Of a stretch of DNA of 64,000 bases, positions 1-6,756 are shown piece by piece (positions within the stretch are counted from its first letter, which is position 1; the number at the start of each line of letters is the position of its first letter). The stretch lies in NCBI RefSeq assembly GCF_000312665.1, contig NZ_HF536773.1, positions 1 through 64,000 on the forward strand, written 5' to 3'. The DNA is from Rhizobium mesoamericanum STM3625. GTDB lineage: Bacteria > Pseudomonadota > Alphaproteobacteria > Rhizobiales > Rhizobiaceae. A model generated the notes under the pieces. The model was given only the letters and a program-made list of their open reading frames with translations, was not told the DNA's origin and searched no databases. Both the position numbers and the translations under genes were made by a program.

Positions 1-129
1 TTGTCGCACCTTGTTTGCTGAACCCATCCAAAGGTGACCGCAATTTGCCACTGCGATGTTCAAACGCGCATGGGATGCAAGCGCGCTATATGTGTCAGCT
101 CAAACCCATATAGCGTCCGGTCTTATCGC

Positions 130-320
130 CCCGCTGCAACGTCGCTCGGCTTATGAGGGCGATGGGTCTTCAAGGCATCATTCCTGGCAAGCCGATCCGC
201 ACGGCGATCAGCGACAAGGCCGCTCCGTGTCGACTGCGTGAACCGGCAGTTGCTCCCGCGCCGAATATGCTGTGGCTTTCCGATTTCACCTACGTGCAAC
301 CTGGCAGGGCTTCGTCTAGC
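130..320 (+). pseudogene. IS3-family transposase (orfB) fragment
   Basis: An internal piece of an IS3-family OrfB transposase. The translation from about 130 runs through CNVARLMRAMGLQGIIPGKP and on to APNMLWLSDFTYV, which is the region just before the catalytic DDE core of IS3 OrfB proteins. A small deletion after SDFTYV shifts the frame; the expected next residues (TWQGFVY) can be read in another frame up to about 318. The upstream two thirds and the downstream DDE core are absent, so the piece is inactive. Its right end abuts the IS110 remnant, which suggests later insertion or rearrangement. Confidence 0.75.
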
Positions 321-332
321 TTTGAGCTAGCC

Positions 333-606
333 GGCCCCAGAAGTGGCTGGTTGCACAGGCCTCCATCGCGACGACGCACGGCGGCTGCTCGTTCAAAAAC
401 TGCTGCAAACGAGCTCGCGAAAGAACCCAGTTGAATAGAACCGCCCCGCCGCGATCCGTTGCACAAACCTGGAAGCTCCGCTTTGCGAGGTCAATCGCAA
501 GGATATGCACCGCTGCAATCTGCCCCTCCTTCGTGTGCGCCAGCATGGCGCCGAGCAGGCATCATACGCTGACGCCGGCCGAAGGGGGCATCCACCCCAT
601 CAGTTC
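333..606 (-). pseudogene. IS110-family transposase N-terminal remnant, copy 1
   Basis: A minus-strand frame read from about 546 to 316 begins MLAHTKEGQIAAVHILAIDL and continues with AKRSFQVCATDRGG and CVVAMEACATSHFWGRL. This is the N-terminal DEDD-type nuclease start of IS110-family transposases, with the first catalytic Asp in LAIDLAK and the Glu in AMEAC. It stops after about 76 residues, whereas full IS110 transposases have roughly 300-400. The same block, diverged, recurs at 2214-2488. Both copies end in the same short sequence around CATCCACCCCATC, probably close to the original element end. Confidence 0.75.
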
Positions 607-615
607 AGTTCGCGA

Positions 616-1206
616 TTATGGTGGAGGCTGCGCCGACGGCGCTCGATAGAAAATGACCCGAACGCTCGGCATGAGCTGAGAAAGGAAATCGAAATCCCGA
701 AGGTTAGCCGTCAATACCTTTGCGCCTAGCTGGCGGGCCTGCAGGAAAATCAGCGCGTCATTGACGAAGCGGCGCTCATGTCCCTCTCCCTTTGGCAGGT
801 TGCTCAAGCGAAAAAGCAGGCCCGCCAACACGCCGGCCTGTCCCCAAGTGGCCGTCTCCGGGGCGTGAAGTCGATGTTCCGGAATGTCCTCTACGGTCGC
901 CGCAATTGTTCCAAGGGCCGCTTTCGTGGAGGGATGATTTGGATTCAGCCGGCCGAAGGCATGGGTCAGCTCGGATAGACAGACCGCGGAATGGTGGCAT
1001 AGGCGATACGTCAATAGTGTATCGACCTCCAACGGCGAACGGCCTTGAAGCACGTCCAGATAGACGGTGGTATCCAGGAACAGAGGCCCTCCAATTTGCG
1101 GCTCGTCAGAGGCCCACGAAAGAGCTTCGTCGGTTCTCCGTTCGAGCGTTCCCACGTACTTTCCGGGCTTTAGAGATCGGAGGATTTCGGAGAGATCAAA
1201 TCCCAA
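616..1206 (-). CDS. PIN-domain toxin of a VapBC-like toxin-antitoxin pair
   Basis: A 196-residue protein with a PIN nuclease layout. The first acidic residue lies in LFLDTTVYLD (Asp45), the second in CLSELTHAFG (Glu79), the third in RFVNDALIFL (Asp150), with a further Asp171 in TANLRDFDFL. PIN toxins of this type are Mg-dependent ribonucleases that act in the cytoplasm on tRNA, rRNA or mRNA. It is longer than a typical VapC (about 130 residues), with some 40 extra N-terminal residues before the PIN core. The start overlaps the end of the upstream antitoxin gene by 11 bp, so the two are translationally coupled. The RNA target cannot be inferred. Confidence 0.75.
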   Translation of the reverse strand: MGFDLSEILRSLKPGKYVGTLERRTDEALSWASDEPQIGGPLFLDTTVYLDVLQGRSPLEVDTLLTYRLCHHSAVCLSELTHAFGRLNPNHPSTKAALGTIAATVEDIPEHRLHAPETATWGQAGVLAGLLFRLSNLPKGEGHERRFVNDALIFLQARQLGAKVLTANLRDFDFLSQLMPSVRVIFYRAPSAQPPP

Positions 1207-1492
1207 GATCGATATCCGCCGGGATGGTGCCCTTACGGCTTACCAGACGCACGCCAAAGTCATCTTCAAGAGCCAGCCGGGAAAGTGCCAATTCCAGCAA
1301 CTCGGTGTCGGAGGTAACGTGGGCACGTTTCTTGGCCGCCTCAATCAACTCCGCGGGGACTCGTCCCGATAGCCGCGTATTCTTTGCTGTACCAAGTAGA
1401 CCGACGGCCTTCGCTTGTTCGAGCACGAGCCTATTGCGGGTCAACGCGACCTTTGCTTCGGTTTCCGCAGCAGTATGGGATCGGGCAGCCAC
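1196..1492 (-). CDS. Antitoxin partner of the PIN toxin
   Basis: A small 98-residue protein directly upstream of the PIN toxin, overlapping it by 11 bp. The N-terminal half is charged and helical; the middle (RLSGRVPAELIEAAKKRAHV) resembles a ribbon-helix-helix DNA-binding segment, as expected for an autoregulating antitoxin. The start is GTG at 1492-1490, chosen because AGGAGAA lies about 4 nt before it and the perfect palindrome at 1506-1533 sits just upstream. Function is inferred from the order (antitoxin first, then PIN toxin) and the operator. Sequence similarity to named antitoxins was not recognised beyond this. Confidence 0.65.
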   Translation of the reverse strand: MAARSHTAAETEAKVALTRNRLVLEQAKAVGLLGTAKNTRLSGRVPAELIEAAKKRAHVTSDTELLELALSRLALEDDFGVRLVSRKGTIPADIDLGI

Positions 1493-1505
1493 AAACTTCT
1501 CCTGT

Positions 1506-1533
1506 GTTCAACATAATATACGTAATGTTGAAC
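1506..1533. promoter_or_regulatory. Palindromic operator of the first toxin-antitoxin pair
   Basis: A perfect 9-bp inverted repeat, GTTCAACAT and ATGTTGAAC, separated by 10 AT-rich bases. It lies 14 bases upstream of the antitoxin GTG start. The spacer carries TATATT/TATTAT-like sequences that could form the -10 box, so binding by the antitoxin-toxin complex would block transcription. The symmetry is seen directly; the regulatory role is inferred. Confidence 0.6.
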
Positions 1534-2213
1534 GAGAAGACAAGGTCGATGGTGGGTGGCAAGCCGAATTCCGAACCGAACCCGGCCGATAGCTCACATC
1601 GGCAGATGCCGGACCAACAAGCCATCAGGAGGGGATGTGGACGCTGTCCGCTCTCCCCACCCAAGCGGAAAATCGGTCTCCCCATCTTTCGCGGCGTTAT
1701 GCCGCAGCAAGACCGGCGGCTTTGCCGCCGGCGCTTGCGCGTGGGCGATCCCCCTCCGATTCCCCTCTCCCCGCTGTTCCGCACGAGCTCGGGAGCAGGA
1801 GCGAAAGGGCTCCTGCTCCGCAGGCGATCCCGCTTCGCGGAAAAAAAGAGAGGAGATGGCATGAAAGAGGCGGCGCCCGCTGAGAGAACGGATTCCCTGA
1901 GATGCAGGTGATGATCGAGGGACAGTCACACTTCCAGCCTTTCGGCTTACCTTATTGGGTTCGCAAGATCTCAACAAAGGAGTTGGAAGCATGACTGCCT
2001 CTTATGAATACCATAGCCAAGGCGATGGCTAACATCGCCCCCTCCTCCGGCAAGGAGAGGACGATAGTTCGCTCAGTATGATCGTGGATCGGTCGGGAAG
2101 ACCCTTGACCGGGGCATGCATGGATCGTGGTCTTCTTAGCCACCCTCTCGCTCGCGCAGAACCACACGGGCGTGCCTCAGCGCCGCCTTTCCACGAGCTT
2201 GCTCGGTCGCGGA
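1534..2213. other. Non-coding stretch with a long hairpin
   Basis: No convincing gene was found in this 680-base stretch between the first toxin-antitoxin module and the second IS110 remnant. Several open frames exist on both strands but they are arginine/serine/proline-rich and show no recognisable domain. The most notable structure is a perfect 11-bp hairpin at 1792-1819 (stem GGAGCAGGAGC, loop GAAAGG), followed by a run of A at about 1840-1846. Confidence 0.5.
1792..1819. repeat. Perfect 11-bp inverted repeat (hairpin)
   Basis: Left arm GGAGCAGGAGC at 1792-1802, loop GAAAGG, right arm GCTCCTGCTCC at 1809-1819. On the plus strand it is followed, after a second weak GC-rich fold, by a run of A rather than T. 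It is therefore not a classical terminator on that strand. It could be part of a small repeat family or an old element end. Confidence 0.5.
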
Positions 2214-2488
2214 GGCGGCCCCAGAAATTGCTGGGGGCACCGACCTTCATCGCAACGATGCAAGGCGGCTGCTCGTTCGACAATTGCTTAAGTCGAGTCC
2301 GCGACAGGACGCGATTGAATGATCGCCGCCGCCGCGATCCGTTGCGCAGACTTGGAAGCTCCGTTTAGCGAGGTCGATCGCAAGGATATGCACTGTTGTC
2401 ATCTGCCTTCCCTCGGTGAACGCCACAATGGCGTGAAGCAGGCGTCATACGCCGACGCCGACCGAAGGGGCATCCACCCCATCCGTTC
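2214..2488 (-). pseudogene. IS110-family transposase N-terminal remnant, copy 2
   Basis: A diverged second copy of the block at 333-606, in the same orientation. On the minus strand it reads VHILAIDLAKRSFQVCATDR, then drifts out of frame, and reappears as NEQPPCIVAMK. Frameshifts and premature stops show that it is dead. The shared end sequence CATCCACCCCATC is kept at about 2469-2482. The two copies flank the first toxin-antitoxin pair as direct repeats about 1.9 kb apart. Confidence 0.7.
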
Positions 2489-2509
2489 ACACCTACATGC
2501 ACATTGTAG

Positions 2510-2929
2510 TTATCTGGACCAGGGATTGATCACCTTCAGCCCAGCAGCCTCGAAAGGACTTGTGTCGTGAGTCGCGATCGCTAGGCCGTTTGCTGCCGCT
2601 GTGGCTGCAATGTAACCATCAGCCGTGCCAATCGCTTTCCCAGATACTCGAGCTCGTACCACCAGTTCGGAATAAAACTGAGAAGCAGCTAGATCGAAGG
2701 ACAGGATGCGCTCGGAAAAGTGGGGTAGCACTTCGCCTTCAAGGCGGTCGCGGAGGATAGTTTGCCGCTTCCCTGAAGGCATAGCCGCGATCCCGAAACG
2801 AAGTTCAGCAATCGTTATTGCGGAGAGGAAAAGCGTTTCTATAGCTTGGGCGTCCAACCAGCCGATTACTGCCTCATCAGGAACCGGTTTCCAAGGCTCG
2901 GATATAACGTTGGTGTCCAGCAAGATCAT
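2510..2929 (-). CDS. PIN-domain toxin, VapC/FitB type
   Basis: A 139-residue PIN nuclease of standard VapC/FitB length. Conserved acids are visible: Asp5 in MILLDTNVISE, Glu42 in AITIAELRFG, Asp104 in GTADGYIAAT and Asp122 in ATHDTSPF. The FitB/VapC family are Mg-dependent ribonucleases held inactive by their antitoxins. The gene starts inside the last codons of the antitoxin (4-bp overlap at 2926-2929), so translation is coupled. No damage is evident and the module is probably functional. RNA specificity is unknown. Confidence 0.85.
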   Translation of the reverse strand: MILLDTNVISEPWKPVPDEAVIGWLDAQAIETLFLSAITIAELRFGIAAMPSGKRQTILRDRLEGEVLPHFSERILSFDLAASQFYSELVVRARVSGKAIGTADGYIAATAAANGLAIATHDTSPFEAAGLKVINPWSR

Positions 2930-3180
2930 TCGAAGGTCATCGGTTCAGCAGGTGTTGTGTCGCGACTTCTCTGCAGGACATCAACGTCGCTGTCGGAAAG
3001 CTCGGCGTCGCGACCAATGGCCGTCAGCAAGGAACCGAGCTTAATACGTTCAGGAGGACGAACAGCGGCTTCAATAATGTCACGGATCTCGGCCTCGGTG
3101 CTCCGGCCATGATGAGCCGCTCGCACCCGCAGAGCACGATGAGTTTCTTCAGAGAGGTTACGAATGGTGACTGCCGGCAT
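2926..3180 (-). CDS. Antitoxin, FitA/VapB ribbon-helix-helix type
   Basis: An 84-residue protein starting MPAVTIRNLSEETHRALRVR, the typical beta-strand plus two helices of FitA-like ribbon-helix-helix antitoxins (Arc/MetJ fold). The C-terminal part is acidic and probably binds the PIN toxin. The start at 3180 is preferred over ATG codons further upstream because the fold begins here and AGGG lies 9 nt before it. Two copies of a TTGATATCA motif lie at and upstream of the start and probably serve as its own operator. It overlaps the toxin gene by 4 bp. Confidence 0.8.
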   Translation of the reverse strand: MPAVTIRNLSEETHRALRVRAAHHGRSTEAEIRDIIEAAVRPPERIKLGSLLTAIGRDAELSDSDVDVLQRSRDTTPAEPMTFE

Positions 3181-3218
3181 TGATATCATCCCTACAAAAA
3201 TGATAGCGTTGATATCAA
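3180..3218. promoter_or_regulatory. Repeated TTGATATCA operator of the second toxin-antitoxin pair
   Basis: TTGATATCA occurs at 3180-3188 and, as the full palindrome TTGATATCAA, at 3209-3218. The spacing is about 29-30 bp, or three helical turns. Dimers of FitA-like antitoxins bind paired palindromes of this kind. The repeats are seen directly; their use as operator sites is inferred. Confidence 0.5.
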
Positions 3219-3412
3219 CATAAGAAAAATTACACGAAAATTCAAGGCGCTCATTGACGATGACGAACATCAGGTCTGTTTAGATAACCCGCCTCTAACC
3301 GAATCGAACCGTCGACATGTGTTTCGGCATGGAATGTTGACCCCTCCCGGGGATGATCGCGATCGGTCCGGCAACCTTGGGAACGCTCAGAAGCGCGAGC
3401 GAGGCCGCGGCG

Positions 3413-3670
3413 TCAAGCCGGTGTCCGGAAGCTCGACAACATCGCCTTCCTCGCTGCCATCCTCGACCGCGGCCTCGTTGAAGAGACGATCAATGTGCTT
3501 TTCGCTGCGGGGGCAAAGCGATGAAGCTTTGCCAGTGCCAGTTCTTCTTCCAGCTTGACGACCCGCTGCGAGAGCACTTCCTTCTCGGCTTTGAGTGCAG
3601 CGATTTCGGCAGCATCGGCTGCCAATTGCGCCATCAGTTCTGCAATGCTCGGTTCGCCGGTGCGAGTCAT
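3413..3670 (-). pseudogene. IS66 TnpC transposase, truncated and frameshifted
   Basis: This frame begins MTRTGEPSIAELMAQLAADA and continues EKEVLSQRVVKLEEELALAK and LHRFAP, the N-terminal coiled-coil of IS66 TnpC transposases. After RFAPA the frame shifts; the expected SEKHIDRLFNEAA is found in a different frame. Homology ends near 3415. The catalytic DDE domain (several hundred residues in the family) is missing, so the element cannot move by itself. It lies 51 bp downstream of tnpB, the usual IS66 gene order. Confidence 0.75.
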
Positions 3671-3721
3671 CAGATTCTTGAATCTGAACCGCCCCTGCGC
3701 GTCAATCGCAATTCGCCATCC

Positions 3722-4075
3722 TCAGCCAGCAATCTGATACTGCCGCACGCGATGGCTGATCATCGCATTAATCTCGATGCCGTCGAGGATCCAATGCAGT
3801 TGCTCTGTCGTCAGCGTCACCACCGCAGTCTCTCTTCGTGGCCACCTGAACCTGTCTTCCGTCAATTTCTTCAGGACCATGACAAACCCGGACCGATCAA
3901 AGAACAAAAGCTTCACCCGGTCACGTCGGCGATTGCAGAAGGCAAACACTGATGGAGCAAACGGGTCCAGCTCCATCACCTCTTGCACCAGGACCGCGAG
4001 GCTGTTGATGCCCGCGCGGAAGTCGATTGGCTCCCGATGGGGGTAGACCTTCAGATCAGCGCCCAGCCTGGACAT
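3722..4075 (-). CDS. tnpB: IS66-family accessory protein TnpB
   Basis: A 117-residue IS66 Orf2 protein. It contains the family signature YPHREPIDFRAGINSLAVLV near the N-terminus, then SVFAFCNRRRDRVKLLFFDR and GFVMVLKKLTEDRFRWP. TnpB is an accessory protein needed for transposition of IS66 elements; its biochemical role is not well defined. The gene overlaps the end of tnpA by 20 bp, which indicates coupled translation. The length is normal and no frameshift is seen, but the element is dead because tnpC is truncated. Confidence 0.9.
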   Translation of the reverse strand: MSRLGADLKVYPHREPIDFRAGINSLAVLVQEVMELDPFAPSVFAFCNRRRDRVKLLFFDRSGFVMVLKKLTEDRFRWPRRETAVVTLTTEQLHWILDGIEINAMISHRVRQYQIAG

Positions 4076-4472
4076 GACTCAACGCTCCTATGATTGCGAT
4101 CAGTCCATTCTCATCGTCGCACTCAACGGTCAGGCTGATCCCATTCGGCAGGAGCGCACTCACCTTGGACGTGTGACACGGCTTGCCCAATCGCACGCTC
4201 TTCCTCAGTAAATCGCCGCCAGCAGAGTTCATTTCCGGAGCAATCTCAACCGGGACGAACGCGGGTACCAAAGGTAAAGCCCGCTCCTCTTTGGCCTTCC
4301 TTATCCACTTGTGAACGAGATTGGCATTCAACCCGTGTTCCCGCGCCAGTCGAGAGACTGAAACGCCGGGCTCTAAACACGCTGCGACAAGCTGATCTCG
4401 CGAAGCAGGGTCATATCGACTGCGGCCGTCGCGGCCAATAAGCCGCACCTGCAGTTTAGGAGTATCGTCCAT
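4056..4472 (-). CDS. tnpA: IS66-family accessory protein TnpA (helix-turn-helix)
   Basis: A 138-residue IS66 Orf1 protein. The central helix-turn-helix can be recognised in PGVSVSRLAREHGLNANLVH followed by KWIRKAKEE, typical of IS3/IS66 Orf1-like DNA-binding proteins. The start at 4472 (MDDTPKLQVRLIGRDG) is preferred to an upstream in-frame ATG at 4520, which would lie in the probable terminal inverted repeat (GTCCACC...GGTGGAC around 4481-4502). The gene overlaps tnpB by 20 bp. Confidence 0.85.
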   Translation of the reverse strand: MDDTPKLQVRLIGRDGRSRYDPASRDQLVAACLEPGVSVSRLAREHGLNANLVHKWIRKAKEERALPLVPAFVPVEIAPEMNSAGGDLLRKSVRLGKPCHTSKVSALLPNGISLTVECDDENGLIAIIGALSHVQAGR

Positions 4473-4477
4473 GATTT

Positions 4478-4506
4478 GGTGTCCACCTAATTTTGGTGGA
4501 CATTTC
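4478..4506. repeat. Inverted repeat at the IS66 left end
   Basis: GTCCACCTAATTTTGGTGGAC forms a short inverted repeat (GTCCACC and GGTGGAC) directly upstream of tnpA. It lies next to the point where the interrupted GlxA-like sequence resumes. It may be the element tip or the tnpA promoter/operator. The matching far end was not found, in line with truncation of tnpC. Confidence 0.35.
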
Positions 4507-4526
4507 ATGCCTGGCAGCACCGCGCT

Positions 4527-4938
4527 TCAGAAGGTGTGCAGAAATTCGCGCTTACGGATGTCTAGAGCGTTTTGTTCAGCCTCGCGACCCAGCTTTGAAC
4601 GAACAATTGACGCGGCAGAGTCAGCAACACTTGCGCCGCCGGCGCAGGAGCCAAAGTTGCCGCCGAAGTTGAAGAGACGATCAGGTCGGACCTTCAAATG
4701 TGGGTATCCCTCGCGAAATGCATCACAGTGGAGCAAGCTCACGCACGTTTCGTGCCGTCCCAACAAGCCAGCCTCCGCAAGGACGAATGGTCCTGTGCAG
4801 AGTCCAATCAGCGGAATTCGCTTCCGCGCTGCCAATTGAATGTATTTAAGGGTCGAGTGGTCACAGGCGATCTCGTCAGAGAGAAGGCCACCATGGAGGA
4901 ACGTTGCGGGCGCTTTCCCGATATTGCGGAAAACTGGC
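4527..4938 (-). pseudogene. GlxA/FtrA-like regulator remnant (DJ-1/PfpI domain)
   Basis: The minus-strand frame reads IGKAPATFLHGGLLSDEIAC, then RKRIPLIGLCTGPFVLAEAG, HETCVSLLHCDAFRE and AGGASVADSAASIVRSKLGR. This matches the DJ-1/PfpI-like amidotransferase fold, with its nucleophile-elbow cysteine in GLCTG, found at the N-terminus of GlxA-type AraC regulators. An in-frame stop lies just upstream (about 4938), and the C-terminal helix-turn-helix is cut off at the IS66 boundary. It is therefore a broken gene interrupted by the insertion. Confidence 0.6.
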
Positions 4939-4961
4939 TATCATGCCCCCCGCCAATCGGC

Positions 4962-5348
4962 CTAATCCCTTGCGAGAAGAACAACGCCCTCGCTTGATAA
5001 GGTGACGGCCACAGGAGCGCCATTGATCTGGATGGTAACCTCTCCGTTTTCGTCATCCACGGCAATAATCTCACCAAACAGACTGACCCGATCCTTTACG
5101 GCGAATTTCCTCCGAGTTGCGTCGGAACGCCACATCGCGTCGTCCCAATACAGATCGAGCTCCGATATGCCAACGCTCGCTAGAAAGCTCGCCTTCAGAT
5201 TCTGCTCCAACCACTCCGCCGAACAGCCGAGCGCGGTCGCGGCCGCTTGAACGTCGGAATAGTCGTTCTCACGGCCCTCGCCCCAGATAACCTTTACGGA
5301 CTCGCCCCGGTCTGGATTTCGATAGATCCGAATGTTCTTCTGGCTCAT
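4962..5348 (-). CDS. Conserved hypothetical protein
   Basis: A 128-residue, probably cytoplasmic protein starting MSQKNIRIYRNPDRGESVKV. No domain was recognised. The middle is acidic and aromatic (SELDLYWDDAMWRSDATRRK) and the C-terminus is beta-rich (SLFGEIIAVDDENGEVTIQI), resembling a small beta-barrel or OB-like end. The start at 5348 was chosen because GGAG lies 9 nt upstream and the longer frame to 5471 adds low-complexity residues. It has no signal peptide or membrane segment. The function is unknown. Confidence 0.55.
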   Translation of the reverse strand: MSQKNIRIYRNPDRGESVKVIWGEGRENDYSDVQAAATALGCSAEWLEQNLKASFLASVGISELDLYWDDAMWRSDATRRKFAVKDRVSLFGEIIAVDDENGEVTIQINGAPVAVTLSSEGVVLLARD

Positions 5349-5521
5349 GGTTCGATCTCCAATCTGTTTTGGGTGGCCGCTGGCGTGGGGAGGTCTCTTT
5401 CCTATTGAAGCATAGTTGGGTTGTAACAGGCCAAAGATTGCGGATAAGCGCTCTGTTGTAAAGGCGCGCATTTGGTTCCGCTTTTTCGGAAGTGTTCAGG
5501 AAACTATGGCACGCGGATCCA

Positions 5522-5785
5522 ATGGGCATTTTACTCACCGAAGACGATCGCAAGACTGCTGACTTCGTCGGAGAGGCGAGACATTTTGGGATGTCATGAG
5601 AGATGGCAGAGACTGCCTGTTTCAGGCACATCGTCAACCACATGCTTCCTTAGGACTGCCCGGGTCAACACCCCTCCCCTCTTTCTCACATCGGTTGGCG
5701 GGGGTCGATGATTGGTGGAGGGCTGGAGGCAGGTGGCGACGACCACCTCGTGAAACCGTTCGCCTTTTCGGAGTTGCTCGCTCCC
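5522..5785 (+). pseudogene. Decayed response-regulator gene
   Basis: Two pieces of an OmpR-type receiver domain survive. The 5' piece (5522-5599) encodes MGILLTEDDRKTADFVGEAR and then stops; it contains the first strand and the acidic pair of the phosphorylation pocket. The 3' piece (about 5733-5782) encodes GDDHLVKPFAFSELLA, the K-T loop and last helix of the receiver. The central part with the phospho-accepting Asp and the DNA-binding domain are not readable. Gene order and strand are consistent with one gene ruined by deletions. Confidence 0.5.
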
Positions 5786-5991
5786 GCTAAGGCTCACTCG
5801 CGAAACCACAGGCCCGCCAACTCCGTCGGCACATAGTAGTGGATGAGACATCGACCTGTGAGGAACAAACCGGGGCAATGCACCTCCAAGATCGAGCGGG
5901 TCCACTCCTTCGAACTGATAGAGAGCGGGAAACCAGAAACCGAACTCAAGGCAAGCTGGCCAGCCCTGAAGTTCGGCCGGTGCGTGAGATT

Positions 5992-6756
5992 TCAGCGGAC
6001 AGCAGTCAGTTTGTCGAAGACGCCCTTTTTCTTTAGCGAGCTTACCAGACCAGTCAGTGCAAGCACTGCGACGAGAAGACCGACAAGCACTATCGCGTAA
6101 GACAGTTCCTGATCCGAAATGGAATCCGCCGCCACCCGATAGAACTCAGTTGCCAATAAGGCGATCAGCGTCGACGACATCGTTGAATAGTCCTTGGCAA
6201 TGACCCGTCTCACGTTGAACGCCATTCCCTCGGTGGACGCAGAGAACGCACTCAGCTTCAATCCCCAACGGGGGACATCCCGACAATAGGCGCTGTAGGC
6301 TTCGCCGAACTTGTTAGCCAGGAACTCCTCTTCGGCGTACACAATACACTGATAGATAAACCCGAACAGCAAACTTCCGACAATAACAACCACCGGATTG
6401 CCGTGGAACAGGAAGAGGCCGACGTATATGAGCATGTTCCCTACATACAGCGGGTTGCGGCAAACGCCGAACATGCCTTCCGTGACCAGGTCCTTGGCAT
6501 AGACGCGCTTATTCAGGCCGCCGCGCTTGATGTAAGCATAACCGATTACCATCGCGCGCAGCACCAGACCCGCAAGGACCATGGCAAGGGCGACAAAATC
6601 TTTCCATTGCTCGAGTGCCGTACTGCCCAGAATCGCCGTGGTCGGCGGAACGGCTACAAACAAGACGAGGATGATGAGCGGAAACGCCTGGTTTCGGTAC
6701 TTGAAAAAGAAAGTCCCGAACGCAAGCATGAGAATCTTCATGGCGTTTTGCCTCAC
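5992..6756 (-). CDS. Membrane methyltransferase, ICMT/PEMT-like
   Basis: A 254-residue integral membrane protein with several hydrophobic segments in each half. The C-terminal half of the core carries the isoprenylcysteine/phospholipid methyltransferase signature: CRNPLYVGNMLIYVGLFLF, then YAEEEFLANKFGEAYSAYCR and VPRW. Members methylate membrane-embedded substrates (isoprenyl-cysteine, phospholipids or other lipids) using SAM. The last ~70 residues add two more hydrophobic segments beyond the core. The gene starts inside the stop of the CmoA-like gene (4-bp overlap), so the two probably work together. The substrate is unknown. Confidence 0.7.
   Translation of the reverse strand: MRQNAMKILMLAFGTFFFKYRNQAFPLIILVLFVAVPPTTAILGSTALEQWKDFVALAMVLAGLVLRAMVIGYAYIKRGGLNKRVYAKDLVTEGMFGVCRNPLYVGNMLIYVGLFLFHGNPVVVIVGSLLFGFIYQCIVYAEEEFLANKFGEAYSAYCRDVPRWGLKLSAFSASTEGMAFNVRRVIAKDYSTMSSTLIALLATEFYRVAADSISDQELSYAIVLVGLLVAVLALTGLVSSLKKKGVFDKLTAVR

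Noticed and set aside
792..1592. 266-codon open frame on the plus strand
   Set aside because: It lies antisense to the toxin and antitoxin genes, which have domain and operator support; composition is typical of a reverse-strand frame in GC-rich DNA.
1431..1862. 143-codon open frame on the minus strand, upstream of the first antitoxin
   Set aside because: Composition is dominated by Arg, Ser, Pro and Gly, it runs through the antitoxin operator, and no domain is recognisable.
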